From: Soonwooa sp023440705
GTDB lineage: Bacteria; Bacteroidota; Bacteroidia; Flavobacteriales; Weeksellaceae
NCBI GenBank assembly: GCA_023440705.1
Contig: JAEXRP010000011.1
Span: forward strand, 1-45,442
DNA: 45,442 nucleotides
Direction: 5' to 3'
Position numbers and translations under genes: made by a program. Under the pieces are notes generated by a model, which ran no database searches, was not told where the DNA came from, and saw only the letters and a list, made by a program, of their open reading frames with translations. Positions 24,180-32,513 of the stretch are shown here, in pieces. The stretch's first letter is position 1. Each line of letters starts with the position of its first letter.

Positions 24180-25736
24180 TTAATCAATAATAACTTTTAT
24201 ATTATCCTCTGATTTTTTAAATCGAAGTAGATATACGCCTTTTGAAATGGTAGGTGCCATTTTATTTTCCCCTTTTTTAACTCCAGCCTCGTATACTTTT
24301 CTTCCTGAGATATCAAACAAAACAACTTCATCATCTTCGAATGCGAAAATATTGAAAACTCCTTTGTTTGGTATAGGATAAACTTTGTTTCTGCTCTCTT
24401 TATTAAGATTACTAGTTCCCATCTCCCCCGAACCATCAGAGCATAAATAAGGAAAAACTTTATCAAGTGTAATAGTAGGGAACATCGTACCAGCAAGATA
24501 AATACTTTCTTTCACCATGTCAAAAGATGATGCTTCGCCTTCTCTCCAGCAATTGTGTTTTGAAATCGGAACTGGACCTGTACCGCTACCATAAGGATTC
24601 TTATTTTCAACATACATTGCATATAGTTTATTATTATATTTATTATTATAAAAAACGTTTTGCCCTATATTATTGGTGTCATTACCCAAATCCGCTTTTG
24701 CTTCACCACCTATGCGTACTCCAACTATATTATTTCTAATTTTGTTTCTAGAGAGATAAAATGTCCCCAATCCTCCTGATGATGTTGTTGAACGATTAAT
24801 TATTATTCCTGCATTTTTATATAGATCATTATCTACATTGTTATCTTCCATGGTGTTATTATCGACCTTAGTATCAGAACTACTAATACCTAAAGATGAA
24901 ACTTGATTCGAAAGACTCATTCCATATCTATTATCTTTTATAACATTATCTGTAATTGCTGATTTTATAACAAATGCAGAAAACCGAAGCCCTCCAGTGC
25001 CCACTACATTTCGGTCTCCAATTATTTGATTATTTTTTATTCTGATGCTATCCGCCACAGTTTGTTGTGTAGTAACAACGTATGTTAAATCAACAATAAC
25101 AACTTGAGCATCTCCCATACTTACATTTTTATAAACATAATTATTTATAAAATCTAAGCCTGTATTTTCTGCCCGTGAATAAAATGCTGCGGAGGAGTTT
25201 TCGAGAAATTTGTTATTATTAATTTTCACAGTATTACGAGGAGCGCTAACATGGGGTGAGGTAACTTCAAAAATCGATGATGTACTTATCCCTTTAGAGT
25301 TTTTATAAAACTCGCAGTTACTTACCACCAATTTGTCTGTAAAACTTTTGATTCCTCCACCATAAGAGAATTTTGCATTGTTAAGTATAATTTTTGAAGC
25401 ATCATTAAACAAAAAACCAGTGTACGGCTGACCAATAACAGTACTTGTATATTCTGCATTCGCCGCAGTAGATTCAAAATATCCTGAAATACTTATTGTT
25501 ACATTAGGATTTATCTTCACCAAAATTCCACTTCCCTCGACTACCAACGAGTCTTTTGCTGAAATCAGAATATTAGAAGTTACTGCATATGTGCTAGCAT
25601 TCTCTTTTACAATTGCACCAGAAGAAATTGCTGCAAGTGTCTCGAAAGTATATTTACTTCCTGTATTAGGCGTTGTATATTGAGCATATAGAGTAATATA
25701 CATCAATGTGACAAACAAAAATATAATTTTTTTCAT
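24180..25736 (-). CDS. Secreted right-handed beta-helix protein with type IX sorting domain
   Basis: A 518-residue protein. A signal peptide (MKKIIFLFVTLMYITLYAQ) is followed by a long region (about 60-420) of short repeating strands rich in Asn ladders, such as N-N-K-F-L-E-N and N-K-I-R-N-N. This is the pattern of parallel beta-helix (PbH1) proteins. The last 75 residues (V-Y-P-I-P-N-K-G-V-F-N-I to G-V-Y-L-L-R-F) form a type A Por secretion tail. The protein should be exported by the type IX system and stay on or leave the cell surface. Many beta-helix proteins act on or bind polysaccharides, but no catalytic residues are identifiable. It is flanked by 89-bp direct repeats, suggesting late arrival. 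Confidence 0.85.
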   Translation of the reverse strand: MKKIIFLFVTLMYITLYAQYTTPNTGSKYTFETLAAISSGAIVKENASTYAVTSNILISAKDSLVVEGSGILVKINPNVTISISGYFESTAANAEYTSTVIGQPYTGFLFNDASKIILNNAKFSYGGGIKSFTDKLVVSNCEFYKNSKGISTSSIFEVTSPHVSAPRNTVKINNNKFLENSSAAFYSRAENTGLDFINNYVYKNVSMGDAQVVIVDLTYVVTTQQTVADSIRIKNNQIIGDRNVVGTGGLRFSAFVIKSAITDNVIKDNRYGMSLSNQVSSLGISSSDTKVDNNTMEDNNVDNDLYKNAGIIINRSTTSSGGLGTFYLSRNKIRNNIVGVRIGGEAKADLGNDTNNIGQNVFYNNKYNNKLYAMYVENKNPYGSGTGPVPISKHNCWREGEASSFDMVKESIYLAGTMFPTITLDKVFPYLCSDGSGEMGTSNLNKESRNKVYPIPNKGVFNIFAFEDDEVVLFDISGRKVYEAGVKKGENKMAPTISKGVYLLRFKKSEDNIKVIID

Positions 25737-25758
25737 ATTTCTAAGTTTTAGTAATTAC

Positions 25759-25788
25759 CAAAATTAAACAAAAAAACTATAAACCAAA
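25759..25788 (-). promoter_or_regulatory. Promoter of the beta-helix gene
   Basis: On the minus strand TTTG (25785-25788), 18 bases and TAATTTTG (25759-25766) precede the ATG at 25736 by about 22 bases. Confidence 0.65.
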
Positions 25789-25878
25789 CACTTACGAACA
25801 AAATCCCCTAATAAAAACTAATGAAATTCATTTTAGAGAATACTTAAATTAAAAGATCAATAGCAATCACGTTCTTAT

Positions 25879-25967
25879 TTTGTAACAAATACAAAAATTG
25901 TTTGTCTAATTGCGTAGACAAGCATTTATGAACAAAAGAATTATTTTAGCAGCGAGTTTATTTTTGA
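25879..25967 (+). repeat. 89-bp exact direct repeat, downstream copy
   Basis: Identical to 23995-24083 with an offset of 1884 bases. It spans the leader and first 13 codons of the intact receptor gene. The hairpin TTGTCTA (25902-25908) / TAGACAA (25915-25921) lies 6 bases before the ATG and could affect its translation. Confidence 0.95.
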
Positions 25968-28123
25968 GCGTTCAAGTTGCGTTTGCGCAAGAAACAAAAA
26001 AAGATAACTCAAAGGAAAAACAAATTGAAGAGGTTACTATAACCAAAACTAAAAAAGCTGTCGAGCAAAAGCCTGACAGAACAATTTTCGACTTTTCCGA
26101 ACAAGCAAGCCTTAACTCAGGATCATCTTTAGAAGGCATTAAAAAACTTCCGGGAATGGTGGTTACCGACATCGCAGGAATGATGTATCAAGGAAAACCA
26201 CTGGATGTCTACATGGACGGACGACCGTTGAATATTTCCACCAACGATTTAACAGCTTTTCTTGAAGGTATGCCCGCTTCAGCAATCGAGCGTGTGGAAG
26301 TTGTGACGCAACCTGGCGCAGAATTTCCTGCAACTTCTGGTGGCGCCATCCTAAATATCATTACTTCAAAATCTGCTAAAAATTATTTAACTGCTACTTA
26401 TTCTGGCGGTTATAGATTTTCGGATTATGATAAATTCAGAAATAGATTTAATAATAGTATTGTTTTAAATTCTAGAAATAAAATTTTTGGTTGGCAATTA
26501 AGTGCTGGTCAAACCTACGGAGAATCTTTTTCTAGCAACCAAATGGACGATTTATCAAGAGGTTTTGGCGACAAATATTCTCGCGGATATTTTGCAAAAG
26601 CGGCTTTGACTTTCGATTTAGGAAAAGATAGATTATTGTTAAACTACGATTACTACAACGCAAACAACGATTCTTACAACAATTCTGATGGAACATCTAT
26701 GGTCGAATCGCCGATAGGATCAGGAAATAATGTTGTTGCTAATTATCTAAACATCGGAAAAAGCAAAACCAAAAGCGACCGAAACGAAATTACAGCAACT
26801 TATCAGAAAAGATTTGATGATAAAAACCAAAAATTAGACATCAAAGCTAATTATTCGAGTTTCATATCAACTTTTGACCAAACAGGACAAAACTCGTTTT
26901 TCATGGCAACTGGCACACAGATCTTTGGAGCTGATATGGACAATGCGTCCGATCAAAACTACTACAATCTTCGTGTCGACTATTCGCAACCGATAAAATT
27001 ATTGGATGAAAGTAAAATTAGTTTTGGAGGTTTGTATGAGAAGACGGATTTCACGACAGATTTCCTTGGCATTAAAAACTTAGATTATCAAAGACAAACC
27101 GCTGCGACTTATGCAGAATTGAATACGAAGATTAAAAAATTTAGTTTTATCGCTGGTCTTAGAGCTGAAGATTACGACATTTCTGGTAAATCTTTGAATT
27201 TAAGAAAAAACCAATGGGATGATTTAACGCCTTTCAAAAAATTTGAATTGTTCCCAAATGCTAGCATGCAATATGATTTTGCAAAAAGCTTGTATTTTAA
27301 TTTAAACTACAACCGAAAAATAAGTTTGCCGTCAACTGGTCAATTGAACCCGAACAACACGACTTTCCAAAATCCGAACGTTAGTATTTCTGGTAACCCG
27401 AATGTTCAACCCACGATTTACAACAACTTCGAGGCTAAAATTAGCGCTTTCGATTATGCCTTTATCAGCTATAACGTGAGCAGCGTGAAAGATCAAGTGA
27501 TGATGTATGTGGAACGCGATGGCTACAGTATTTCGCAGACCAATGTTAACATCCACAGTTTGACACAACACAGCTTTAATGTGGGACTTCCCGTTCCGTT
27601 TATGATTTTCTCAAAACCGTTTAGCGAGATTATGAAGTTTAATTTTAATCCTGATAAAATTAATTTCTTGTACTTGTATGCAGGTTATCAATTCCAAGAT
27701 ATCAAAGAAATTACGGATAAAAAAGGCATGTGGTTCTTCAACGTGGCTGGACAATTTATCCTTCCTTATAACATTAAATTCGCACCAAATTTATCATATT
27801 CAACAAAAGGAAACTACTATTTCTTCCAGTCGACACAACCAATTATGAATCGTGTTGACCTGAATTTCAGCAAGAAATTTAATAAAGATAGAATTACTGT
27901 AAGCTTGTTTGCGAATGATATTTTCAACAGCTCAAGAATGAATTTCAAAACGGTTAATACTGCAACGCCAATTTATTTGCAAAACCGTTGGGATAGCCGA
28001 AACTTTGGTTTCTCGATCAACTATAAAATCCCAACTAAAAATAAGTTAGCAAAAGTTGATCAAAACCTCTTAAATCAAGATACGCCAAAAGAAGACAACG
28101 GCGGATTGATGAACCAAAAATAG
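25928..28123 (+). CDS. Outer-membrane beta-barrel protein, TonB-receptor-like
   Basis: The start is ATG at 25928 (MNKRIILAASLFLSVQVAFAQ, a clear signal peptide). A TTG at 25910 in frame is rejected because it lies inside the leader hairpin. The 731-residue product has a plug-like region (about 35-150, with D-V-Y-M-D-G-R-P-L-N and V-E-V-V-T-Q-P-G-A-E-F-P-A-T-S-G-G-A) and a barrel (about 160-700), then a polar tail. It is the same family as the gene at 19974. The substrate is unknown. Its 5' end is duplicated at 23995. A strong terminator follows. Confidence 0.85.
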   Translation: MNKRIILAASLFLSVQVAFAQETKKDNSKEKQIEEVTITKTKKAVEQKPDRTIFDFSEQASLNSGSSLEGIKKLPGMVVTDIAGMMYQGKPLDVYMDGRPLNISTNDLTAFLEGMPASAIERVEVVTQPGAEFPATSGGAILNIITSKSAKNYLTATYSGGYRFSDYDKFRNRFNNSIVLNSRNKIFGWQLSAGQTYGESFSSNQMDDLSRGFGDKYSRGYFAKAALTFDLGKDRLLLNYDYYNANNDSYNNSDGTSMVESPIGSGNNVVANYLNIGKSKTKSDRNEITATYQKRFDDKNQKLDIKANYSSFISTFDQTGQNSFFMATGTQIFGADMDNASDQNYYNLRVDYSQPIKLLDESKISFGGLYEKTDFTTDFLGIKNLDYQRQTAATYAELNTKIKKFSFIAGLRAEDYDISGKSLNLRKNQWDDLTPFKKFELFPNASMQYDFAKSLYFNLNYNRKISLPSTGQLNPNNTTFQNPNVSISGNPNVQPTIYNNFEAKISAFDYAFISYNVSSVKDQVMMYVERDGYSISQTNVNIHSLTQHSFNVGLPVPFMIFSKPFSEIMKFNFNPDKINFLYLYAGYQFQDIKEITDKKGMWFFNVAGQFILPYNIKFAPNLSYSTKGNYYFFQSTQPIMNRVDLNFSKKFNKDRITVSLFANDIFNSSRMNFKTVNTATPIYLQNRWDSRNFGFSINYKIPTKNKLAKVDQNLLNQDTPKEDNGGLMNQK

Positions 28124-28154
28124 ACACTCAATCACACACATTTATATTACTTAC

Positions 28155-28189
28155 AAAAAAGGCATCTGAAAATTTCGGATGCCTTTTTG
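28155..28189 (+). terminator. Terminator of the receptor gene
   Basis: AAAAAGGCATC and GATGCCTTTTT pair around a 10-base loop and run into a T tract, 32 bases after the stop. Confidence 0.9.
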
Positions 28190-28321
28190 TTTGGGGTATT
28201 TCTATTTGAAGAGGCTCGTTTGATAGAGTGATTTCTTGAAATCCAATGAAGAAAAATTATATTGAAAGCTACTTAATTCAACAAAAAAATATCAATATAA
28301 ATCATGCTAAAGCAATGTGTT

Positions 28322-28939
28322 TTATTTTTCTAGTCTTTCCAAAATTAATTCTCTAAAAGCTTTTCTTAATTCAATACTAAAATCGTTTTTTAGATTGTAA
28401 TAAACAATACTCATTTGAGTGAAGTATAATAAACATTTTTTATAATCTAATGATAATTTAATAAATTTATCTATGTTATTATAAGCGATGGTGTTATTTT
28501 TCTTTTTATCTCTAAAGCTGTGAGCAAGAATTGTATTTCTCAGATCTTTGATTTCTAACCAATCTATCTCACCTAATCTCGTCCTATTTTCTTCTTTAAA
28601 TTTCTTTATTCTAAAATTTAATAACTCATTTTCTTCGTAACTACAATTGAAAAAACCATCATACTCTTGTTTAAATGAATATAAATCAATTATTCCCTTC
28701 GAAATACTTTCTTGTATTAATAGAAATTTTTCAGAACTTTCACCTTGAATAAATGCTTTATATTTTTCCGAATTAAGTGTTTCTTCATCAATTCCTAAAT
28801 TAAATAATTTTCTATAAATATTTCGCTGAATTCCTGATTGAAAATCAGTTACACCATTTTCCATTAAAGTTTCACACAAACTTTCAAATTTTAATCCAAT
28901 AAAATTTAGAATAATAAGACTTTCTGATATTTTTTCCAC
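28322..28939 (-). CDS. Orphan helical protein with HEPN-like R-x5-H motif
   Basis: A 205-residue, all-helical, lysine-rich protein with no signal peptide or clear membrane helix. The motif L-R-N-T-I-L-A-H-S-F lies at about 132-141. Arg followed by a polar residue and His five residues later is the RNase motif seen in many HEPN-domain proteins (R-x4-6-H). HEPN proteins are often toxins, abortive-infection effectors or RNA-processing factors. The gene is AT-rich and is not part of an operon, and no antitoxin or nucleotidyltransferase partner adjoins it. The HEPN call is inference from one motif. Confidence 0.5.
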   Translation of the reverse strand: MEKISESLIILNFIGLKFESLCETLMENGVTDFQSGIQRNIYRKLFNLGIDEETLNSEKYKAFIQGESSEKFLLIQESISKGIIDLYSFKQEYDGFFNCSYEENELLNFRIKKFKEENRTRLGEIDWLEIKDLRNTILAHSFRDKKKNNTIAYNNIDKFIKLSLDYKKCLLYFTQMSIVYYNLKNDFSIELRKAFRELILERLEK

Positions 28940-28984
28940 TCCAAAAAATTAAGATTACAGCCAACAACGAATCGACATTTCTAA

Positions 28985-29683
28985 CTACAAACCCTCACAA
29001 GCCTGCCAAACCTTATCATTCTTCGGCAAAGGCGCAATGATTTCAATGCCTTCTTTTGTCACAGGATGTACAAAATTAAGTTGTCGCGCGTGAAGATTAA
29101 TGCCGCCGTCGGGATTAGAACGCGGCGAACCATATTTGAGATCACCTTTTATTGGCGTTCCGTTTTTTGATAGTTGTGCTCGGATTTGGTGATGACGACC
29201 AGTTTCTAAATCAATTTCCAACAACAAATAATTGTCTAAAGTTTGAAGTAAATGATAAGTCAGAATCGCTTCTTTTGTGCCATCAGTCGGTTTGGAGAAA
29301 ACAATTGCTTTGTTATTTTTTTCATTCTTTTTAAGATAATTCACCAAACGTTGTGACGTGGGAATCTTCTCTTTTGCCACCAAAGCCCAATAAGTTTTTT
29401 TTATTTCTCGATTTGCTACCATTTGTGTTAAACGAGAAAGCGCTTTAGACGTTTTAGCGTAAATAACCAAACCCGAAGTTGGTCGATCGATACGATGCAC
29501 CAAACCTAAAAAAACGTTTCCAGGCTTGTCATCTCTTTTTTTTATAAAATCTTTAATCAATTCTAACAACGACGAATCGCCAGTTTTGTCACCTTGCACA
29601 AGCTGACCAACCTTTTTGTTAATCACCATCATGTGATTATCCTCGTAGACGATTTGCGATGCAGAAAATACTTGTTCCGACAT
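28985..29683 (-). CDS. RluA-family RNA pseudouridine synthase
   Basis: A 232-residue protein. The catalytic motif H-R-I-D-R-P-T-S-G-L is at about 63-72 with Asp66 as nucleophile. G-R-x-H-Q-I-R and G-D-x-K-Y-G motifs follow (about 163-185). There is no S4 domain. It isomerises specific uridines in rRNA or tRNA; the target cannot be told from sequence. It is the last gene of the operon starting with panB, and its ATG overlaps the preceding stop. Confidence 0.92.
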   Translation of the reverse strand: MSEQVFSASQIVYEDNHMMVINKKVGQLVQGDKTGDSSLLELIKDFIKKRDDKPGNVFLGLVHRIDRPTSGLVIYAKTSKALSRLTQMVANREIKKTYWALVAKEKIPTSQRLVNYLKKNEKNNKAIVFSKPTDGTKEAILTYHLLQTLDNYLLLEIDLETGRHHQIRAQLSKNGTPIKGDLKYGSPRSNPDGGINLHARQLNFVHPVTKEGIEIIAPLPKNDKVWQACEGL

Positions 29684-30009
29684 TATTGCTGTGCGTTTCT
29701 ATTTCGTCCAAATAATGACATGATAACACCTGCAATTAATCCGATGGTTTTAATACCTGAAAGTCTTGTCTCAACTGGTAAAAACGCACCAACGATACAA
29801 AGTCCAGCTGCGATATACATTGGGATTTTGAATTTTGGATTCGCTAAAGTTGGCGCTTGTAATACGAAACTTGCACCTACCAAAATGTAAAATAATTTAT
29901 TATAAATAATATTGTTAAGTTCTGGAGAAAATGGCTGAATCCAACCAACTAATAAACAAGCTAAAGCCGCGAAAGATACGCCAGCTTGTATTGCCATAAG
30001 GTTTTTCAT
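29683..30009 (-). CDS. Small multi-pass membrane protein
   Basis: A 108-residue protein with about three to four transmembrane helices (about 7-27, 38-55, 63-80 and 85-100) and a polar tail (GRNRNAQQ). It is found between a hydrolase and RluA in one operon. The stop overlaps the rluA start (TAATG). I recognise no functional motif. Membrane location is the only firm statement. Confidence 0.8.
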   Translation of the reverse strand: MKNLMAIQAGVSFAALACLLVGWIQPFSPELNNIIYNKLFYILVGASFVLQAPTLANPKFKIPMYIAAGLCIVGAFLPVETRLSGIKTIGLIAGVIMSLFGRNRNAQQ

Positions 30010-30012
30010 GTT

Positions 30013-30864
30013 TTATTTTTTTTGTTTTAATAACCACGTCGGAATTGCTTCCACCAAATCTGCAGATAGAATATTGTTGTGGTATTTATCTTTATATTCC
30101 CAAAGGAAAACTTTTCCTTGGTTTTTCATTTCGTCAAAAAAACGAAAATTGCTTTGCGGAAAGTTATCTGTGTCTAAGCTTCCATGGACAATCCAAAGCG
30201 GAAGACTTTTGAGTTCATTTATTTTATCAAATTCCGAAATCCCAGAAACATTAATTGCTGCAGCAAATAAATCTGGTCTTTTGGAAATCGCATTCATCGT
30301 CGTTGCGCCACCCATCGAAAATCCCATCACATAGATTCTGTCTTTATCAATATTCGGATTGTTTTTAATTAAATTATCAATATTATTTAAAACCAATTCC
30401 AGATAGTCATTAGACTCCGAAGCTTTTACATTTCGCGTTTCATCCAAGTGATAATTTGATGAACGAATTGGAAATTGTGGCGACAATACAAAAACAGGAT
30501 GCTTTTCTTTATTTTCTGGCGTTAACCACATTTTCGACAAAACGCCCATTTGCGAAGTATTGTTGGTTCCGATTGCTCCCGAACCATGAAATACCAAAAT
30601 CAAAGGATATTTTCTATTGGTTTCAATAGTTTTTGGATTTAAGAAACGATAATTCAGTTCTATACTATCATTTTTAAATTTCCCTTCTTTAAAATCAGAA
30701 TAATCCAAACTTTTAATCGCCTGAATTTTCTTTAAAGCCACCAAAGAATCTGGGCTGTCTTTAAACTCCGTTTTGGTGCCGTATTTCAAATTTTTCGAAA
30801 CACAAGACGTCAAAAACAAAGCTACGAAAGCCGCAAATAAAAGCTTAGTAACTTTCTGATGCAT
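30013..30864 (-). CDS. Alpha/beta hydrolase, predicted lipoprotein
   Basis: A 283-residue protein. The lipoprotein signal ends ALFLTSC (Cys21). An alpha/beta hydrolase fold follows, with oxyanion strand L-I-L-V-F-H-G-S-G and nucleophile elbow G-F-S-M-G-G (about 176-181). Asp and His of the triad are likely in the W-I-V-H-G-S-L-D-T-D and Y-H-N-N segments. It resembles phospholipase/carboxylesterase or PHB-depolymerase-like esterases. The substrate is unknown. It starts 20 bases inside the end of panB and is 3 bases from the next gene, so translation is coupled. Confidence 0.85.
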   Translation of the reverse strand: MHQKVTKLLFAAFVALFLTSCVSKNLKYGTKTEFKDSPDSLVALKKIQAIKSLDYSDFKEGKFKNDSIELNYRFLNPKTIETNRKYPLILVFHGSGAIGTNNTSQMGVLSKMWLTPENKEKHPVFVLSPQFPIRSSNYHLDETRNVKASESNDYLELVLNNIDNLIKNNPNIDKDRIYVMGFSMGGATTMNAISKRPDLFAAAINVSGISEFDKINELKSLPLWIVHGSLDTDNFPQSNFRFFDEMKNQGKVFLWEYKDKYHNNILSADLVEAIPTWLLKQKK

Positions 30865-31660
30865 TCGGAAAATCTACAGATTTTACATCTTTTACAAACT
30901 GAGCAACAGCGCCAGTAATTTCGGTATGTAAGTCTAAATATCTTCTTAAAAATTTAGGTGAAAAACCTTTGTTCATCCCAACCATATCGTGATAAACCAA
31001 AACTTGTCCGTCGCAATTTGCGCCAGCTCCAATTCCGATTGTTGGAATTGTAATCGCTTCGGTCACTTTTTTAGCCAAATCCGCAGGAATTTTTTCTAAA
31101 ACCACTGCAAAACAGCCTAATTCTTCCAAAAGCTTAGCATCAGAAATTAATTTCTCTGCTTCCGCATCTTCTTTTGCTCTTACTTTATAAGTCCCGAATT
31201 GATAAATCGATTGCGGCGTTAATCCCAAATGTCCCATTACAGGAATCCCTGCGTTTACAATTTTACGAATCGATTCTTCAATTTCTTTTCCACCTTCAAT
31301 TTTCACTGCGTGTGCACCGCCTTCCTTCATCATTCTCACGGCCGATTCCAAAGCTTTTTCTGGATTACTTTGGTAAGTCCCGAAAGGCAAATCCGCCACA
31401 ACTAAAGCTCTGTCAATCCCACGAACGACGCATTGCGTGTGGTAAATCATTTGGTCTAAAGTAATCGGAAGCGTCGTCTCGAATCCCGCCATGACATTAG
31501 CCGCAGAATCACCAACCAACACCGCATCTATACCACCAGCATCCACCATCTTTGCAGTTGTGAAATCGTAAGCAGTAATCATCGAGATTTTATCATTATC
31601 AAACTTCATCTTACGAAGTGTCTCCGTTGTAATCTTTTTTATTTCTGAATGTACCGACAT
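30845..31660 (-). CDS. panB: 3-methyl-2-oxobutanoate hydroxymethyltransferase
   Basis: A 271-residue protein with a TIM-barrel PanB layout: M-I-T-A-Y-D-F-T-T-A-K, the metal/substrate motif V-G-D-S-A-A-N-V-M, a D-L-P-F-G-T-Y motif, V-K-I-E-G-G, P-V-M-G-H-L-G-L-T-P-Q-S and G-I-G-A-G. It converts alpha-ketoisovalerate and methylene-THF to ketopantoate in pantothenate/CoA synthesis. It is the first of four co-directional genes. No other pan gene is adjacent. Confidence 0.97.
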   Translation of the reverse strand: MSVHSEIKKITTETLRKMKFDNDKISMITAYDFTTAKMVDAGGIDAVLVGDSAANVMAGFETTLPITLDQMIYHTQCVVRGIDRALVVADLPFGTYQSNPEKALESAVRMMKEGGAHAVKIEGGKEIEESIRKIVNAGIPVMGHLGLTPQSIYQFGTYKVRAKEDAEAEKLISDAKLLEELGCFAVVLEKIPADLAKKVTEAITIPTIGIGAGANCDGQVLVYHDMVGMNKGFSPKFLRRYLDLHTEITGAVAQFVKDVKSVDFPNASESY

Positions 31661-31707
31661 GGGCTTAATTTTTAGGATGTATTAAAGAAACAAATGGTTA
31701 TCTAAAA

Positions 31708-32421
31708 TTAGATAACCACATGACCAAGTTTTATAAGTTTTTCGTGATTGATGATTTTGATGTTTCTGCCTTCGACAAGGATCAATTCATCTTGTTTGAA
31801 TTCTGATATTAATCGAATCGCGCTTTCTGTTGCAGTCCCAATAAGGTTAGCGATTTCTTCTCTTGTTAACGAAATATTGATAAATCCTTCTGGATCTGTA
31901 CCAAGTTTTTGTTCAAGCAAAATTAAAATCTCAGCTAATCTTTCTCTTACTGTTTTCTGTGCTAAAAACGTTACTGTGTTAGACGATTCGCCCAATTCGT
32001 AAGCAATTTTTTGCAACATTGCGTAAGATAATTTAGCATCAACTTCTAACAAATGAATGAAGAAATCTGCTGGTAAAAAAACGACCTTTAGTGGTGTCAT
32101 CGCTTCAGCCTTAGCTTGGAAGTTTTCCCCACACAATAAAGAACGATAACCGATAAGATCACCTTCTTTACAAAATCTAAGGATTTGATCTTTACCGTAA
32201 ACCCCAGATTTTGAAAGCTTCGCAGTGCCTTCTTTTATAAAATAAACACCTTGCGGAGATTCTCCATCTTCGAAAACAGTTTCGCCTTTTGCGAACTCCA
32301 TATCCTGCAGTTCTGCTACTAATTTATCATAATCCTCGGGTGATAAACTTTTCTTAAAAGACTCTCTATTAAAGGCTTGAATAAAATTCTGTTCGATAAC
32401 TTGCTGTAGTTCAAGTGACAT
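31708..32421 (-). CDS. Crp/Fnr-family transcription regulator
   Basis: The start chosen is ATG at 32421 (MSLELQQVIE), not 32433, because the likely transcription start lies at about 32434. The 237-residue protein has a cyclic-nucleotide-type sensor domain (about 30-145) and a Crp-type helix-turn-helix (about 170-225, S-L-T-R-E-E-I-A-N-L-I-G-T-A-T-E-S). It lacks the N-terminal cysteine cluster of oxygen-sensing E. coli FNR. It is divergent from ccoI, and TGA-N6-TCA sites lie in its own promoter and before ccoS, so regulation of the cbb3 genes is plausible. Confidence 0.9.
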   Translation of the reverse strand: MSLELQQVIEQNFIQAFNRESFKKSLSPEDYDKLVAELQDMEFAKGETVFEDGESPQGVYFIKEGTAKLSKSGVYGKDQILRFCKEGDLIGYRSLLCGENFQAKAEAMTPLKVVFLPADFFIHLLEVDAKLSYAMLQKIAYELGESSNTVTFLAQKTVRERLAEILILLEQKLGTDPEGFINISLTREEIANLIGTATESAIRLISEFKQDELILVEGRNIKIINHEKLIKLGHVVI

Positions 32422-32427
32422 ATGTAA

Positions 32428-32439
32428 TGACATTTATCA
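32428..32439. promoter_or_regulatory. Candidate Crp/Fnr-type operator, TGA-N6-TCA
   Basis: TGACATTTATCA has the TGA-N6-TCA core of Crp/Fnr sites. It lies just downstream of the regulator's own -7 box, over the expected start site, a position that suits autorepression. The site is inferred, not proven. Confidence 0.45.
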
Positions 32440-32440
32440 G

Positions 32441-32472
32441 CAAAAATAAGACTTTCTACTCCTAAAAGCAAA
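32441..32472 (-). promoter_or_regulatory. Promoter of the Crp/Fnr-type gene
   Basis: On the minus strand TTTG (32469-32472), 20 bases and TATTTTTG (32441-32448) match the consensus exactly. The start site is expected at about 32434-32437. Confidence 0.75.
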
Positions 32473-32483
32473 GTTTTTTGGCG

Positions 32484-32491
32484 TAATTTTG
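32484..32491 (+). promoter_or_regulatory. -7 box of the ccoI gene
   Basis: TAATTTTG lies 23 bases upstream of the ccoI ATG. No TTTG is present at the usual -33 distance. Confidence 0.45.
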
Positions 32492-32513
32492 TAAGCTAAA
32501 CCCAACAAACCAC

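Noticed and set aside
25910..25927. Upstream TTG start for the receptor gene
   Set aside because: It would add six residues before a clean signal peptide at 25928 and lies inside the leader hairpin.
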